Shown here piece by piece: positions 1 through 8,175 of a stretch of DNA of 64,000 nt. Both the position numbers and the translations under genes were made by a program. A model generated the notes under the pieces. The model made no database searches and had not been told where the DNA came from. It saw only the letters and a list, made by a program, of their open reading frames with translations. The stretch comes from Sphingobium bisphenolivorans (lineage in GTDB: Bacteria > Pseudomonadota > Alphaproteobacteria > Sphingomonadales > Sphingomonadaceae): assembly GCF_000412635.1 (NCBI RefSeq), contig NZ_ASTG01000019.1, positions 62,001 through 126,000 of the forward strand, in the 5' to 3' direction. Position 1 is the stretch's first letter. Each line of letters starts with the position of its first letter.

Positions 1-1530
1 GTTGAGATTGTAGAGCCGGTTGATCGTCGTGCGGTTGATCGGGATCGGCAGCAGCATGTCGTCAACCGCCGCCAGCACCCGATGTTCGTAAGGCCGCCAT
101 TTGGTGAAGCGGGAGAGATAGTCGAAAATCTCCTGCGAATTGGTGTGGAAGATGTGCGGCCCATATTGGTGGATCAGCACGCCGGCCTCATTCAGCCGGT
201 CATAGGCATTGCCCGCGACATGGGGGCGCCGGTCGACCACCAGCACTTTCTTGCCGCCATCGGCAGCCAGCCGCTCCGCCATCACGGCGCCAGCAAAACC
301 CGCACCCACGACCATCACGTCATAATGCTGCGGGCGGTCGCTACGGAGAGCGACCGGCGAAACGACCGGATGCGCGTGCAGGCTCTTGGCGATGGACTGG
401 CGGATGAGGGTGTTCATCTGCTGGAAGCTCTTGTCCCATGACATGTCCGCGAGCAGCGCATCGGCCTGCTTCAGCCAGTCGCCGCCGCTGCGAGCGAGGG
501 CTAGTGCCCTATCGCACGCCGCGACGAACGCTTCGCCACGCTCGGCGATGAACACGGCGTCGATCTCGCCATAATGGCGCACGACATCGGTGATGGGCGT
601 CGAAACGACCGGCTTGCCCGCCGAGAGATATTCCGGCGTCTTGGTCGGGCTGATGAAGCGGGTCGCCTCGTTGATCGCGAAGGGCATCAACGCAACATCC
701 CAGCTCCGGATGCAGTCGGGCAGCTCATCATAGCTTTTGCCGCCGGGATAATGGAGATTAGCGCGGCGCGGCAGATCGGCGTCGCTGATCTTCACGACCG
801 GGCCGACAATCTCCACGTCCCATTCCGGGCGCGCATCGGCAAGGGTCGCGAGCAGCTCAAGGTCCATCCGCTCATCGATCACGCCATAGAAGCCGAAACG
901 CGGCGTTGAAGACGGAACTCCGCCTTGACGGGCGCGGGAGAAATGCTCGGCATCGACGCTGGAGGGAAAGGGATAGATGTGTGGGTGGCGGTCCTTCTTC
1001 GCCTCATAGAGGCTGTAGCCGCCGGTGAATACCAGATCGGCCTGGGACAGCAGCCTCTGTTCGCGCGGCAGCAGTTCCGGCGGCGCGCCCTTGAAATTGG
1101 CAAGCTCGTCCATGCAGTCGTAGACGATGCAGTCGGCCGGGATATGCTCCGAAAAGGGCAGCATCATCGGCGTATAATACCAGCGCACGAACGGCCCCGG
1201 CTCGCCTAGCAAATAGAGGTCGAGCAACTGCCTGATCGTGTCGCACTCGCCCGCGGGATCGCTGCCGGCGGCGAGCTGCGGCGTGATGACCGTGACGCCG
1301 GTGATCGGGCATGCCTCGACGCGAAGATTGGGCGTTTCCAGATCCTCTAGGCGGACCGGCTCTTCCCAGAATATGACGCGGCCTTCGCGCGCGAAGCGTA
1401 GCATCAGATGCTGGGGGCGCTGGAAGACGAAGTTCCAGCGCAAATGGCTGAAGCAGATGAGGGTATGCTCTGGATTTATTTTTTCGGACCCGGAACTGCG
1501 CAGGAAGTAGGGATTTGGCAGCTGGGCCAT
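1..1530 (-). CDS. Glycosyltransferase-UDP-galactopyranose mutase fusion (3' end beyond window)
   Basis: The minus-strand frame is open from an ATG at 1530 to the window edge (510 codons visible, no stop), so the gene is partial. Residues about 1-390 resemble a GT-B type glycosyltransferase: the end of that part carries FGFYGVIDERMD, a segment like WDVEIVGP and the donor-site-like stretch SPTKTPEYLSAGKPVV. From about residue 400 a second enzyme begins: VMVVGAGFAGAVMAERLA is an FAD-binding Rossmann motif, followed by the UDP-galactopyranose mutase signature GNAYD and GPHIFHT. Family knowledge: this mutase makes UDP-galactofuranose from UDP-galactopyranose. A fused transferase could then use it or a related sugar in surface glycan synthesis. 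An AAAGG ribosome site precedes the ATG. It diverges from the GH1-RmlD fusion, which suggests a shared carbohydrate pathway. Confident about both domains; the substrate is unknown. Confidence 0.88.
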   Translation of the reverse strand, partial: MAQLPNPYFLRSSGSEKINPEHTLICFSHLRWNFVFQRPQHLMLRFAREGRVIFWEEPVRLEDLETPNLRVEACPITGVTVITPQLAAGSDPAGECDTIRQLLDLYLLGEPGPFVRWYYTPMMLPFSEHIPADCIVYDCMDELANFKGAPPELLPREQRLLSQADLVFTGGYSLYEAKKDRHPHIYPFPSSVDAEHFSRARQGGVPSSTPRFGFYGVIDERMDLELLATLADARPEWDVEIVGPVVKISDADLPRRANLHYPGGKSYDELPDCIRSWDVALMPFAINEATRFISPTKTPEYLSAGKPVVSTPITDVVRHYGEIDAVFIAERGEAFVAACDRALALARSGGDWLKQADALLADMSWDKSFQQMNTLIRQSIAKSLHAHPVVSPVALRSDRPQHYDVMVVGAGFAGAVMAERLAADGGKKVLVVDRRPHVAGNAYDRLNEAGVLIHQYGPHIFHTNSQEIFDYLSRFTKWRPYEHRVLAAVDDMLLPIPINRTTINRLYNLN

Positions 1531-1564
1531 GAGCACAACCTTTCTATTGGAGGATGCTCATCAA

Positions 1565-1589
1565 AACCCCGCATCTACGATCCCGTTCC
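1565..1589 (-). promoter_or_regulatory. Possible EcfG-type promoter for the mutase fusion
   Basis: On the minus strand GGAAC (1589-1585) is separated by 16 bases from GGTT (1568-1565). This is one mismatch from the alphaproteobacterial general stress consensus GGAAC-N16/17-CGTT, about 35 bases before the start codon. One-mismatch hits are expected by chance in a window this long, so this is tentative. Confidence 0.3.
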
Positions 1590-1704
1590 TCAAGGACCGC
1601 TGACATATGTTGGCCGGAAGTCGCTATTGTGGCAGGGTTACTTGAACGAATTTGCCGCGCACGAATACTCATGACGCTCGCTTGAACTGGCACGGAGATT
1701 CCGC

Positions 1705-3894
1705 ATGACCAACCATCCGCAATTATGGGGCGGTCTGGAATGTACCGTTAATCGGGTGGGGGATGATTATCGGGACCAGATCAGGCTGAGCGGCCATGAG
1801 GAAAGGCTCGACGATCTGGACCGCTTCGCTAGCCTGGCTATTCGCGCCATCCGCTATCCGATCCTGTGGGAGCGGGTCAGCCCTGACGCGCCGGACGCCT
1901 GCGACTGGAGCTGGAGCGATCCGCGACTGGCGCGGCTGCGCGAGCTTGGCATCGACGTCATAGCAGGGCTGGTCCATCATGGCAGCGGGCCGCGCTATAC
2001 CAGCCTGATCGACGCGGGCTTCGCGGAGGGACTGGCCTGTCATGCTGAGCGGGTGGCGGAGCGCTACCCCTGGATAACCAACTGGACCCCGGTCAACGAG
2101 CCGCTCACGACCGCCCGCTTTTCCACCCTTTATGGCCTCTGGTATCCGCATCTCCGGTCGGAGCGCGACTTCTGGCTCGCGCTCTTCAACCAGGTCGATG
2201 CGACCCGGCTCGCGATGCGCGCGGTCAGGCGCGTCAACCCGGCGGCGCGGCTGATCCAGACGGACGATCTTGGCCGCACCTATGCGACGGCCAGCCTGCG
2301 CGATCAGGCCTGGTTCGACAACCAACGGCGCTGGCTGGGGTGGGACCTGCTGTGCGGCCGGATTACGCCCGATCACCCCTTCTGGCCGCGTGTCGCGGCG
2401 ATGGGGCTGGAACATCGGTTGGCGGCGATCCTGGATGATCCCTGTCCGCCATCGATCATCGGCATCAACCATTATCTGACGAGCGACCGCTTCCTCGACC
2501 ACCGCCTGCACCGCTACCCCCGGCACACCCATGGCGGCAACGAACGGCAGCCCTATGCCGATGTCGAGGCGGTCCGCGTGCTGAACCCGCCATCTCAGGG
2601 GCTCGCCGGCGCGCTGCGGGAGGCATGGGAGCGCTACGGCCTGCCGCTCGCCGTCACGGAGGTGCATAATGGCTGCACCCGCGAGGAGCAGCTGCGCTGG
2701 ACGGCGCAGGCGTGGGACGTGGCGGTACAGCTGAGGTCCGAGGGCGTGCCCGTGGAAGCGGTCACTCTCTGGTCGCTGCTCGGCAGCCGGGGATGGAATA
2801 CGCTGCTGACGAGCGAGGGGATTTATGAACCGGGCGCGTGGGATGTGAGCGGTGCCGAGCCCAGGCCGACGGCGATGGTCCCGCTGGCGCGAAGCCTTGC
2901 AAACGGGAGCGAGCGGCCGGCGATGGCGAAGGGCGCGGGCTGGTGGCAGCGCCCGACTCGCATCGCTCACCCGGCGGTCGCCCGTCCCGCGCCCGTGCGC
3001 GAGCATCTGGTGGGCGAGGACCGTCCTTCCGGCGCCCGCCCGCTGCTGATCTGCGGCGCCACCGGCACTCTGGGCAAGGCGCTGGCGGGCGCATGCGCCA
3101 TCCGCAACATTCCCTTCGTCCTCACCAGCCGAGACGAGCTGGACCTGAACGACCGCCGCAGCATCGATGCGGCGCTCGACCGGGTTGAACCCTGGGCGGT
3201 GGTCAACGCCGCCGGATGGGTGAGGGTGGATGATGCCGAAGCGGCACAGGCCGAATGCCTGGCAGCCAACGCCCGTGGGGCCGTCGCGCTGGCGGAAGCG
3301 TGCGGCGACCGCGACCTGTCCACGCTCTCCTTTTCAAGCGACCTCGTGTTTGATGGCCGGAAGGACGCACCCTATGTGGAAAGCGATCCCGTTCGACCCC
3401 TCAACGTCTATGGCCGCAGCAAGGCGGATATGGAGGAAGGCATCGCGCGGCTGCCGGGGAGCAATCTGGTGGTGCGCACGGCGGCCTTCTTCTCCCCCTA
3501 TGATGAGTATAATTTCGCCGTCGCGGCGGCGCGCACCCTTGCCCGCAGGGAGAGCTTCGCCGCTGCCGATGACCTGATCGTCACGCCAACCTATGTGCCC
3601 GATCTCACCATGACCTCGCTCGACCTGCTGATCGACGGGGAAACCGGCATCTGGCATCTCAGCAATGACGAAGCGCTGTCCTGGGCGGACTTCGCTCGCC
3701 GGGTGGCGCAAAGCTGCGGCTTCGATCCGGCGCTGGTGCAATCCGCCCCGCACCGCAGCTTCGGCTGGCCGGCGCCGCGCCCTAGCAATGCGGCGCTCAC
3801 CAGCCAGCGCGGATCGAAGCTGCTGCCGCTGTCCCGCGCCTTGACGCTCTTTGCCGAACATCATGGCGCGCAGGCGGTTCAGGCGGCCGCCTGA
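1705..3894 (+). CDS. GH1 glycosidase-RmlD-like sugar-nucleotide reductase fusion
   Basis: A 729-residue two-domain protein. Residues about 5-400 are a glycoside hydrolase family 1 TIM barrel. The acid/base glutamate is in TPVNEPL (E132) and the nucleophile candidate is in AVTEVHNG (E319), so both catalytic carboxylates are present, although the nucleophile motif has extra residues compared with the usual TENG. After a linker, residues about 447-729 are an extended short-chain dehydrogenase like dTDP-4-dehydrorhamnose reductase, with NAD(P)-binding GATGTLG and the YGRSK catalytic pair. There is no signal peptide, so it is probably cytoplasmic. It diverges from the glycosyltransferase-mutase fusion across 174 bp. 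Which sugar links a glycosidase to a nucleotide-sugar reductase is not evident. The GH1 domain may have a non-degradative role. Domains confident, function inferred. Confidence 0.88.
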   Translation: MTNHPQLWGGLECTVNRVGDDYRDQIRLSGHEERLDDLDRFASLAIRAIRYPILWERVSPDAPDACDWSWSDPRLARLRELGIDVIAGLVHHGSGPRYTSLIDAGFAEGLACHAERVAERYPWITNWTPVNEPLTTARFSTLYGLWYPHLRSERDFWLALFNQVDATRLAMRAVRRVNPAARLIQTDDLGRTYATASLRDQAWFDNQRRWLGWDLLCGRITPDHPFWPRVAAMGLEHRLAAILDDPCPPSIIGINHYLTSDRFLDHRLHRYPRHTHGGNERQPYADVEAVRVLNPPSQGLAGALREAWERYGLPLAVTEVHNGCTREEQLRWTAQAWDVAVQLRSEGVPVEAVTLWSLLGSRGWNTLLTSEGIYEPGAWDVSGAEPRPTAMVPLARSLANGSERPAMAKGAGWWQRPTRIAHPAVARPAPVREHLVGEDRPSGARPLLICGATGTLGKALAGACAIRNIPFVLTSRDELDLNDRRSIDAALDRVEPWAVVNAAGWVRVDDAEAAQAECLAANARGAVALAEACGDRDLSTLSFSSDLVFDGRKDAPYVESDPVRPLNVYGRSKADMEEGIARLPGSNLVVRTAAFFSPYDEYNFAVAAARTLARRESFAAADDLIVTPTYVPDLTMTSLDLLIDGETGIWHLSNDEALSWADFARRVAQSCGFDPALVQSAPHRSFGWPAPRPSNAALTSQRGSKLLPLSRALTLFAEHHGAQAVQAAA

Positions 3895-3900
3895 TCCTCC

Positions 3901-4167
3901 TCAAGCGCGTCCGAGCAGGATCGAATGCTCGACAAAGCTCGCGCTGATCTTCCGCCCTTCGAACCGAAGGATGCACCCGTCGGAGGAAAACAGGATCAGT
4001 GCGTGGCCGCCGCCCTGAAATTCAATGCGGTGGGTCACGCTGGCATCGCCGCGCATTACCCGGTGGCCGACAATGTCGCTGATATCCTCCAGGATGATCC
4101 TGACGCGCGAGCCAAGCCATTCATGTGGCACCTGCGCGCCTTTGTCGGAGTAGGAACCTTGGTCCAT
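3901..4167 (-). CDS. Hypothetical protein, 88 aa
   Basis: I do not recognise this protein. It is a small mixed alpha/beta polypeptide with hydrophobic alternation (VRIILEDI, HALILFSSDG) and no signal peptide or membrane segment. The ATG at 4167 follows AGACAGG at very short spacing; an in-frame GTG at 4179 is an equally possible start. It ends 7 bases from the convergent GH1-RmlD gene and lies downstream of another small minus-strand gene. An overlapping plus-strand frame exists here but has a less protein-like composition. Whether it belongs to the exopolysaccharide operon upstream is unclear. Confidence 0.55.
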   Translation of the reverse strand: MDQGSYSDKGAQVPHEWLGSRVRIILEDISDIVGHRVMRGDASVTHRIEFQGGGHALILFSSDGCILRFEGRKISASFVEHSILLGRA

Positions 4168-4207
4168 ATCCTGTCTCACGCGCCCCGACGCTGATAGGCA
4201 TGGGGCT

Positions 4208-4414
4208 TCATTCCAGGTCGGCGAGTGCGCCGATCACCCGCGCCGCCTTGGTCACGCCTTCCGCCCGGCACTGTTCCTGCGCCTCATGAGCGATGCTGTC
4301 GGCTTCCTCGCGCGAGAGAATGTCCTTCTCCACCAGCCGGGCGACCAGCGCGGCCACCCATTGCACGCCCGCGGATGCGATATCGCCATCGGTCAGGGCT
4401 TCGTCCTCGATCAT
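4208..4414 (-). CDS. Hypothetical small helical protein, 68 aa
   Basis: A short acidic, probably all-helical protein with no recognised domain. I chose the ATG at 4414 because GCAGGAG sits at normal spacing just before it; the frame stays open upstream to 4483 but without a comparable site. It is broadly similar in size and character (Leu-rich helix, Glu/Asp-rich) to the small gene at 57105-57281, but I see no clear sequence relation. It lies 113 bp downstream of the PLP decarboxylase operon on the same strand. Confidence 0.6.
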   Translation of the reverse strand: MIEDEALTDGDIASAGVQWVAALVARLVEKDILSREEADSIAHEAQEQCRAEGVTKAARVIGALADLE

Positions 4415-4527
4415 TCCGCTCTCCTGCATCTGATGGAAATCACCTGAACGGCGAGCGGCGCGGATTGTGCCTTCCGGCATCAAGGGAAGAGCATCCTCAG
4501 AAACCTACGTTATCTGAAAGCTGGATA

Positions 4528-5784
4528 TCAGGCGCGCAGGCGAAGGGAGCCGGTGTCTGCGCCCTCATCGAAGAAGCGGGACACGTCGCGAAGCTCGCCG
4601 TCGACCACCATCAGTTCGGCGGGTGGCGCGTGGCTGATGAAGTGGATGGGGCTGGCGGTCAGGCCATAGGCGCCGCTCTGATGCACGGCGATGATGTCGC
4701 CCTCCTCGACCCGCGGCAGTTCGACCCCGCTGGCCAGCCGATCGATCGAGGTGCAGAGCGGGCCGACAATGTCGATCTTTTCAGGCGCGCCTTCGCCGCC
4801 GACCTTGTGCATGCGATAATTGCGCCGGATCACCATGCCGAAATGCCCCGAAGCGGGCAGATGGTTGTTCATGCCGCCGTCGCAAATGGCGATGCGGGTG
4901 CCGCGCGACTGCTTGACCGACACCACGCGCGTCAGGAAATAGCCGGCCTCTGCGACGAGATAGCGGCCAAGTTCGAGGACGAGGCTGCTGTGGCGGAACG
5001 GAGCCGCTGTGGTGAAGCGGTCGAGATCAGGGCCGATCGCCTCCGCCACGGCAGCAAGGTCAAACGGCGTGTCGCCATCATGATAGGGAACGCCGAGGCC
5101 CGACCCGAACACCAGCGTGCGAGGGTCAATGGCATGACGGGCGCAGAGGCTTTCGAAGATCGCGAGGAAACCGCGATAATTCTCGACAATGGCTTCCGCC
5201 TTCAGGCATTGGGTGCCTGAATAGATGTGCAGCCCCTGAACCGATAGTCCGGGCAGGCCGCAGATCCCGTCGAGCGCCTCCTCCGCATCCTCCAGGTCGA
5301 TGCCGAAAGCGCTCGGGCGGCCCGCCATATGATCGCCAAAGCCTCTCGGCACGCTGTCGGGCGCGATGCGGATGAGGATGGGCTGGACCCGCTTCATGGC
5401 GCGCGCGATCGTGTCTGCGGCGCGCGCTTCCCGCACGGATTCGACGATCAGCAGGCCAATGCCGGCCGCGATCGCTTCGCGCAATTCGTCGGCGCGCTTT
5501 GCGGGGCCGGTGAAGCTGATCCTCGCGGCATCCCACCCTGCGGCGAGCGCCAGCCGCATCTCCCCGATCGAGGAGATGTCGAGGCTGTCGATGCGGCGGT
5601 TGAGCCAGCCAAGCAGCGCGGGATTGGGGTTGCTCTTGACCGCGAAGCTCAGCGCGAAGCGGGAGCCGAAGGCGGCGCGCAACTGCCCGATGCGCTCCTC
5701 AATCGCAGACGTCGCGTAGATGAAGCAGGGCGTGCCGAACCCGTCGGCCGCCTCCGCCAGCACGCTGTCGGAAAGCGCCGTCAC
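4528..5784 (-). CDS. PLP-dependent fold-type III decarboxylase, exosortase-A-associated type
   Basis: A 418-residue member of the diaminopimelate/ornithine decarboxylase superfamily. The PLP Schiff-base lysine is K50 in SFAVKSNPN. The C-terminal part carries GPLCTSID and HQSGAYG, which correspond to the substrate-side and PLP-phosphate motifs of the family. The start overlaps the acyl carrier protein stop by 4 bases, so the two are translationally coupled. Together with the carrier protein and acyl ligase it matches the trio described in exosortase A exopolysaccharide loci (family TIGR03099-like). It may decarboxylate an amino acid destined for, or tethered to, the carrier protein; the substrate cannot be read from the sequence. 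No exosortase gene is in this window. Confidence 0.88.
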   Translation of the reverse strand: MTALSDSVLAEAADGFGTPCFIYATSAIEERIGQLRAAFGSRFALSFAVKSNPNPALLGWLNRRIDSLDISSIGEMRLALAAGWDAARISFTGPAKRADELREAIAAGIGLLIVESVREARAADTIARAMKRVQPILIRIAPDSVPRGFGDHMAGRPSAFGIDLEDAEEALDGICGLPGLSVQGLHIYSGTQCLKAEAIVENYRGFLAIFESLCARHAIDPRTLVFGSGLGVPYHDGDTPFDLAAVAEAIGPDLDRFTTAAPFRHSSLVLELGRYLVAEAGYFLTRVVSVKQSRGTRIAICDGGMNNHLPASGHFGMVIRRNYRMHKVGGEGAPEKIDIVGPLCTSIDRLASGVELPRVEEGDIIAVHQSGAYGLTASPIHFISHAPPAELMVVDGELRDVSRFFDEGADTGSLRLRA

Positions 5785-6020
5785 CCGGCGCGTTCCTGGG
5801 CGAAGCGGATGATCCGCGCAGGCGTGTCAAAATTCTCCAGCGTCACCTCATCGGCGCGGATTTCGATCCCTGCCTGCTCCTCGACAAAGGCGAGCAGGTT
5901 CAGCATCGCGACCGAATCCAGGGCGCCGGAGGAGAAAAGCGGCGTTTCCCCATGCGCCTCGACGCCGATGTCGGAAAAACCCCGGATATTCTGGATCAGC
6001 AGCGCTTCGGTAAGAGCCAT
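5781..6020 (-). CDS. Acyl carrier protein (exosortase-associated)
   Basis: A 79-residue carrier protein. The phosphopantetheine attachment site is S36 in ALDSVAML, followed by the acidic helix expected of the fold. It overlaps the acyl ligase by one base and the decarboxylase by four, so all three are probably made together. By position it should be loaded by the AMP-forming ligase next to it and present the acyl or aminoacyl group to the decarboxylase or to the acyltransferase further upstream. The size is normal for a stand-alone carrier protein. Confidence 0.88.
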   Translation of the reverse strand: MALTEALLIQNIRGFSDIGVEAHGETPLFSSGALDSVAMLNLLAFVEEQAGIEIRADEVTLENFDTPARIIRFAQERAG

Positions 6021-7573
6021 CAGTTCGCTTCCTTCGCAATGGGTGGATTGTCGACGGATCGACGCACGATGTCGGGCCGGGCCAGTTTACCGCTCGCCGT
6101 GCGGGGCATGGCTTCGGGCCAGATGTGGATGGCGCGGGGCACCATATAGGCGGGCATCACTTTGCGGCAGTGGGCCATCAGCGCCTCCCGCGTGCCGCCG
6201 GGCAGCAGGCTGGCGGCGACATGGACGCACTGGCCGAGCAGGTCATCCTCCACCCCGAATGCGACGACATCCGCTGCCAGGCCGCTGCGATGCACCAGAT
6301 CCTCCACATCGTCGGGGCTGACGCGGAAGCCGCTAGTCTTGATGAGCGCGTCGTTGCGGCCGATGAACCAGAGGTCGCCCTCCGCGTCGCGCTTCACCAT
6401 GTCGCCGCTATAGACGACGGGCTCGTCCCCGATCAGATGGGCAAGTTCGGGGCATGGCCTGATCTTCTCCGCCGTCGCATCGGGGCGGTTCCAATAGCCC
6501 ATGCTGACGAGCGGCCCGCGATGGACCAACTCGCCCGGTTCGTCATGGGCGGCGATGCCCTCGCCCGGGCGGATGACATAGACCTCGTTGCCCGGGATCG
6601 CACGGCCGATCGAGCCCATCTTCGCCACGAACTTCTCGGGGTCGAGATAAGTGGATCGGAAGGCTTCAGTCAGGCCGTACATCAGGAAGACACGGGTGTC
6701 GGGCAGAAGCTGCGGCATCTTCTCAAGGATGCTCATCGGGATCTTGCCGCCCGAATTGGTGATGAGCCGCAGCGCGGGCAGCGCGACCGGGGCGGCTTCC
6801 AGCAGGCGGACAAGCTGTATCCAGAGCGGCGGGACGGCCGCCATGCCGGTGACGGCGTGTCGCTCAAGCGTGCGCAGGATTTCCGTCGCCATCGGCACCG
6901 GTTGGTGGACGATCGTGCCGCCGAGCAGCATCATCGTCGTCAGCTGATTGAGGCCATAGTCGAAACTATAGGGGAGGACGCTCAGCAGCCGGTCCTCGCC
7001 GCGCAGACCGAGATAGCGCGCGACCGATCGCGCGCCCGACAGGATGTTGCGGTGGCAGAGCATCACCCCCTTGGGCTTGCCGGTGGAGCCGGAGGTGTAG
7101 ATGATCGCCGCGAGCGCCTCGTCTAGCCCTGGCACCGTGGGGGCGGGAACATGGGGCAGATCGTCCCAGCTATCGGAGGGCGCGGAGGCTCCCGACGCCA
7201 GCACCGGGCCGCCAAAATCCTCCAGCGCCCTGGCCATGCGCGGCTCGACGATCAGCGCGGCGGCGGCGCAATCCTCCGCCACGAACATCAGCTGTTCGCG
7301 GGTGAAGGCGGTGTTGACGTTGACTATCACCGCGCCGGCTTTCGCCACGGCCAGCATTGCAGCGACCTCTCGCATGCCCTTGCGCAGCTGCATGATGACG
7401 CGGTCGCCCGGCTGCACCCCCTGCGCCGTCAACCAGGCGGCGGCGCGGTCTACTTCTGCTGCGACCTCGCCATAGCTGTAGGAACGGTCGGGATCGATCA
7501 GGAAGATCTTGTCCGCGCGCTCCGGCAGATTGTCGGCGAAGAGTTCGCTGAAGGTGGTGGCGAGCGGGTTCAT
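6020..7573 (-). CDS. AMP-forming acyl-CoA/acyl-ACP ligase, exosortase-A-associated type
   Basis: A 517-residue adenylating enzyme of the ANL superfamily. The ATP-binding loop is IIYTSGSTGKPKG, the central motif YGLTEAFRST follows, the hinge region is GDLWFIGRNDALIKTSGFR, and the C-terminal catalytic lysine is in TASGKLARP. The family (TIGR03098-like) activates a carboxylic acid as an adenylate and transfers it to a thiol, here presumably the phosphopantetheine of the adjacent carrier protein. The start overlaps the stop of the acyltransferase by 4 bases. Length and motif order are complete. The carboxylate used is unknown. Confidence 0.9.
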   Translation of the reverse strand: MNPLATTFSELFADNLPERADKIFLIDPDRSYSYGEVAAEVDRAAAWLTAQGVQPGDRVIMQLRKGMREVAAMLAVAKAGAVIVNVNTAFTREQLMFVAEDCAAAALIVEPRMARALEDFGGPVLASGASAPSDSWDDLPHVPAPTVPGLDEALAAIIYTSGSTGKPKGVMLCHRNILSGARSVARYLGLRGEDRLLSVLPYSFDYGLNQLTTMMLLGGTIVHQPVPMATEILRTLERHAVTGMAAVPPLWIQLVRLLEAAPVALPALRLITNSGGKIPMSILEKMPQLLPDTRVFLMYGLTEAFRSTYLDPEKFVAKMGSIGRAIPGNEVYVIRPGEGIAAHDEPGELVHRGPLVSMGYWNRPDATAEKIRPCPELAHLIGDEPVVYSGDMVKRDAEGDLWFIGRNDALIKTSGFRVSPDDVEDLVHRSGLAADVVAFGVEDDLLGQCVHVAASLLPGGTREALMAHCRKVMPAYMVPRAIHIWPEAMPRTASGKLARPDIVRRSVDNPPIAKEAN

Positions 7574-8175
7574 TTGAACATGCCCAGCCGGGGTACGATG
7601 CGACCCGGCGATCCGATCACCACGGAATCCGACGGTACATTCATCGTGACCGTCGTGTTCGCGCCGATACGCACGCGGTCGCCCACGGTGATCGCGCCCA
7701 GCACCACGGAATTCACGCCGATGAAGACATCGTCTCCGATCACCGGAGCGCCGTCTCCCATGTTGGTGCCGATGGTGACATTGTGCATGACGCCCAGCCG
7801 GTCGCCGATGATCGTGTCGGGATGAATCGACAACGATCCTTCATGATGGACGATGTGGAAATCTCGCCCGATCGTCACCTGCGGCGGAATCCAGATCTTG
7901 GTGATGTTGGCGACGAACAGATTGCCGAAACCATAGACGCGCGAGGCCAGCTTGCGCCCGATCGCGGTGCGGCGGTGCAGGCCCCAGCGCCCGAAGCGGT
8001 AGATGCAAAGCGAAAGGAAGGCGGCGTTCAGCGCCGATGATCCGTGGCGGCGGTAATCGCCCCGGATGGTCGCGCGCAGGCTCTCGCCCGCCTTCGCCGG
8101 CCGCTCGGCTATCCCGGCGTCAGGGGAGATCGAGCGTTCGCTCGACCTCGTCGCCGTCGACGCTGAAGGCTTCAT
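7570..8175 (-). CDS. Left-handed beta-helix O-acetyltransferase (serine acetyltransferase-like)
   Basis: A 201-residue protein. The C-terminal 120 residues are imperfect hexapeptide repeats (IGDRLG, IGTNMG, IGDDVF, IGVNSV, VGDRVR, IGANTT) typical of the LbH fold, and VHHEGSLSIHPD resembles the active-site region of serine acetyltransferases. In this setting it more probably acetylates a sugar or carrier-bound acyl acceptor in exopolysaccharide assembly than makes O-acetylserine. The first roughly 19 residues lie inside the 3' end of the GT61 gene (56-bp overlap). No better downstream ATG is present, so the start is uncertain. It is in the same operon as the ligase, carrier protein and decarboxylase. 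Confidence 0.83.
   Translation of the reverse strand: MKPSASTATRSSERSISPDAGIAERPAKAGESLRATIRGDYRRHGSSALNAAFLSLCIYRFGRWGLHRRTAIGRKLASRVYGFGNLFVANITKIWIPPQVTIGRDFHIVHHEGSLSIHPDTIIGDRLGVMHNVTIGTNMGDGAPVIGDDVFIGVNSVVLGAITVGDRVRIGANTTVTMNVPSDSVVIGSPGRIVPRLGMFK

Noticed and set aside
1723..3006. 427-codon minus-strand frame opposite the GH1 domain
   Set aside because: GH1 catalytic motifs are on the plus strand; the mirror translation has no recognisable features.
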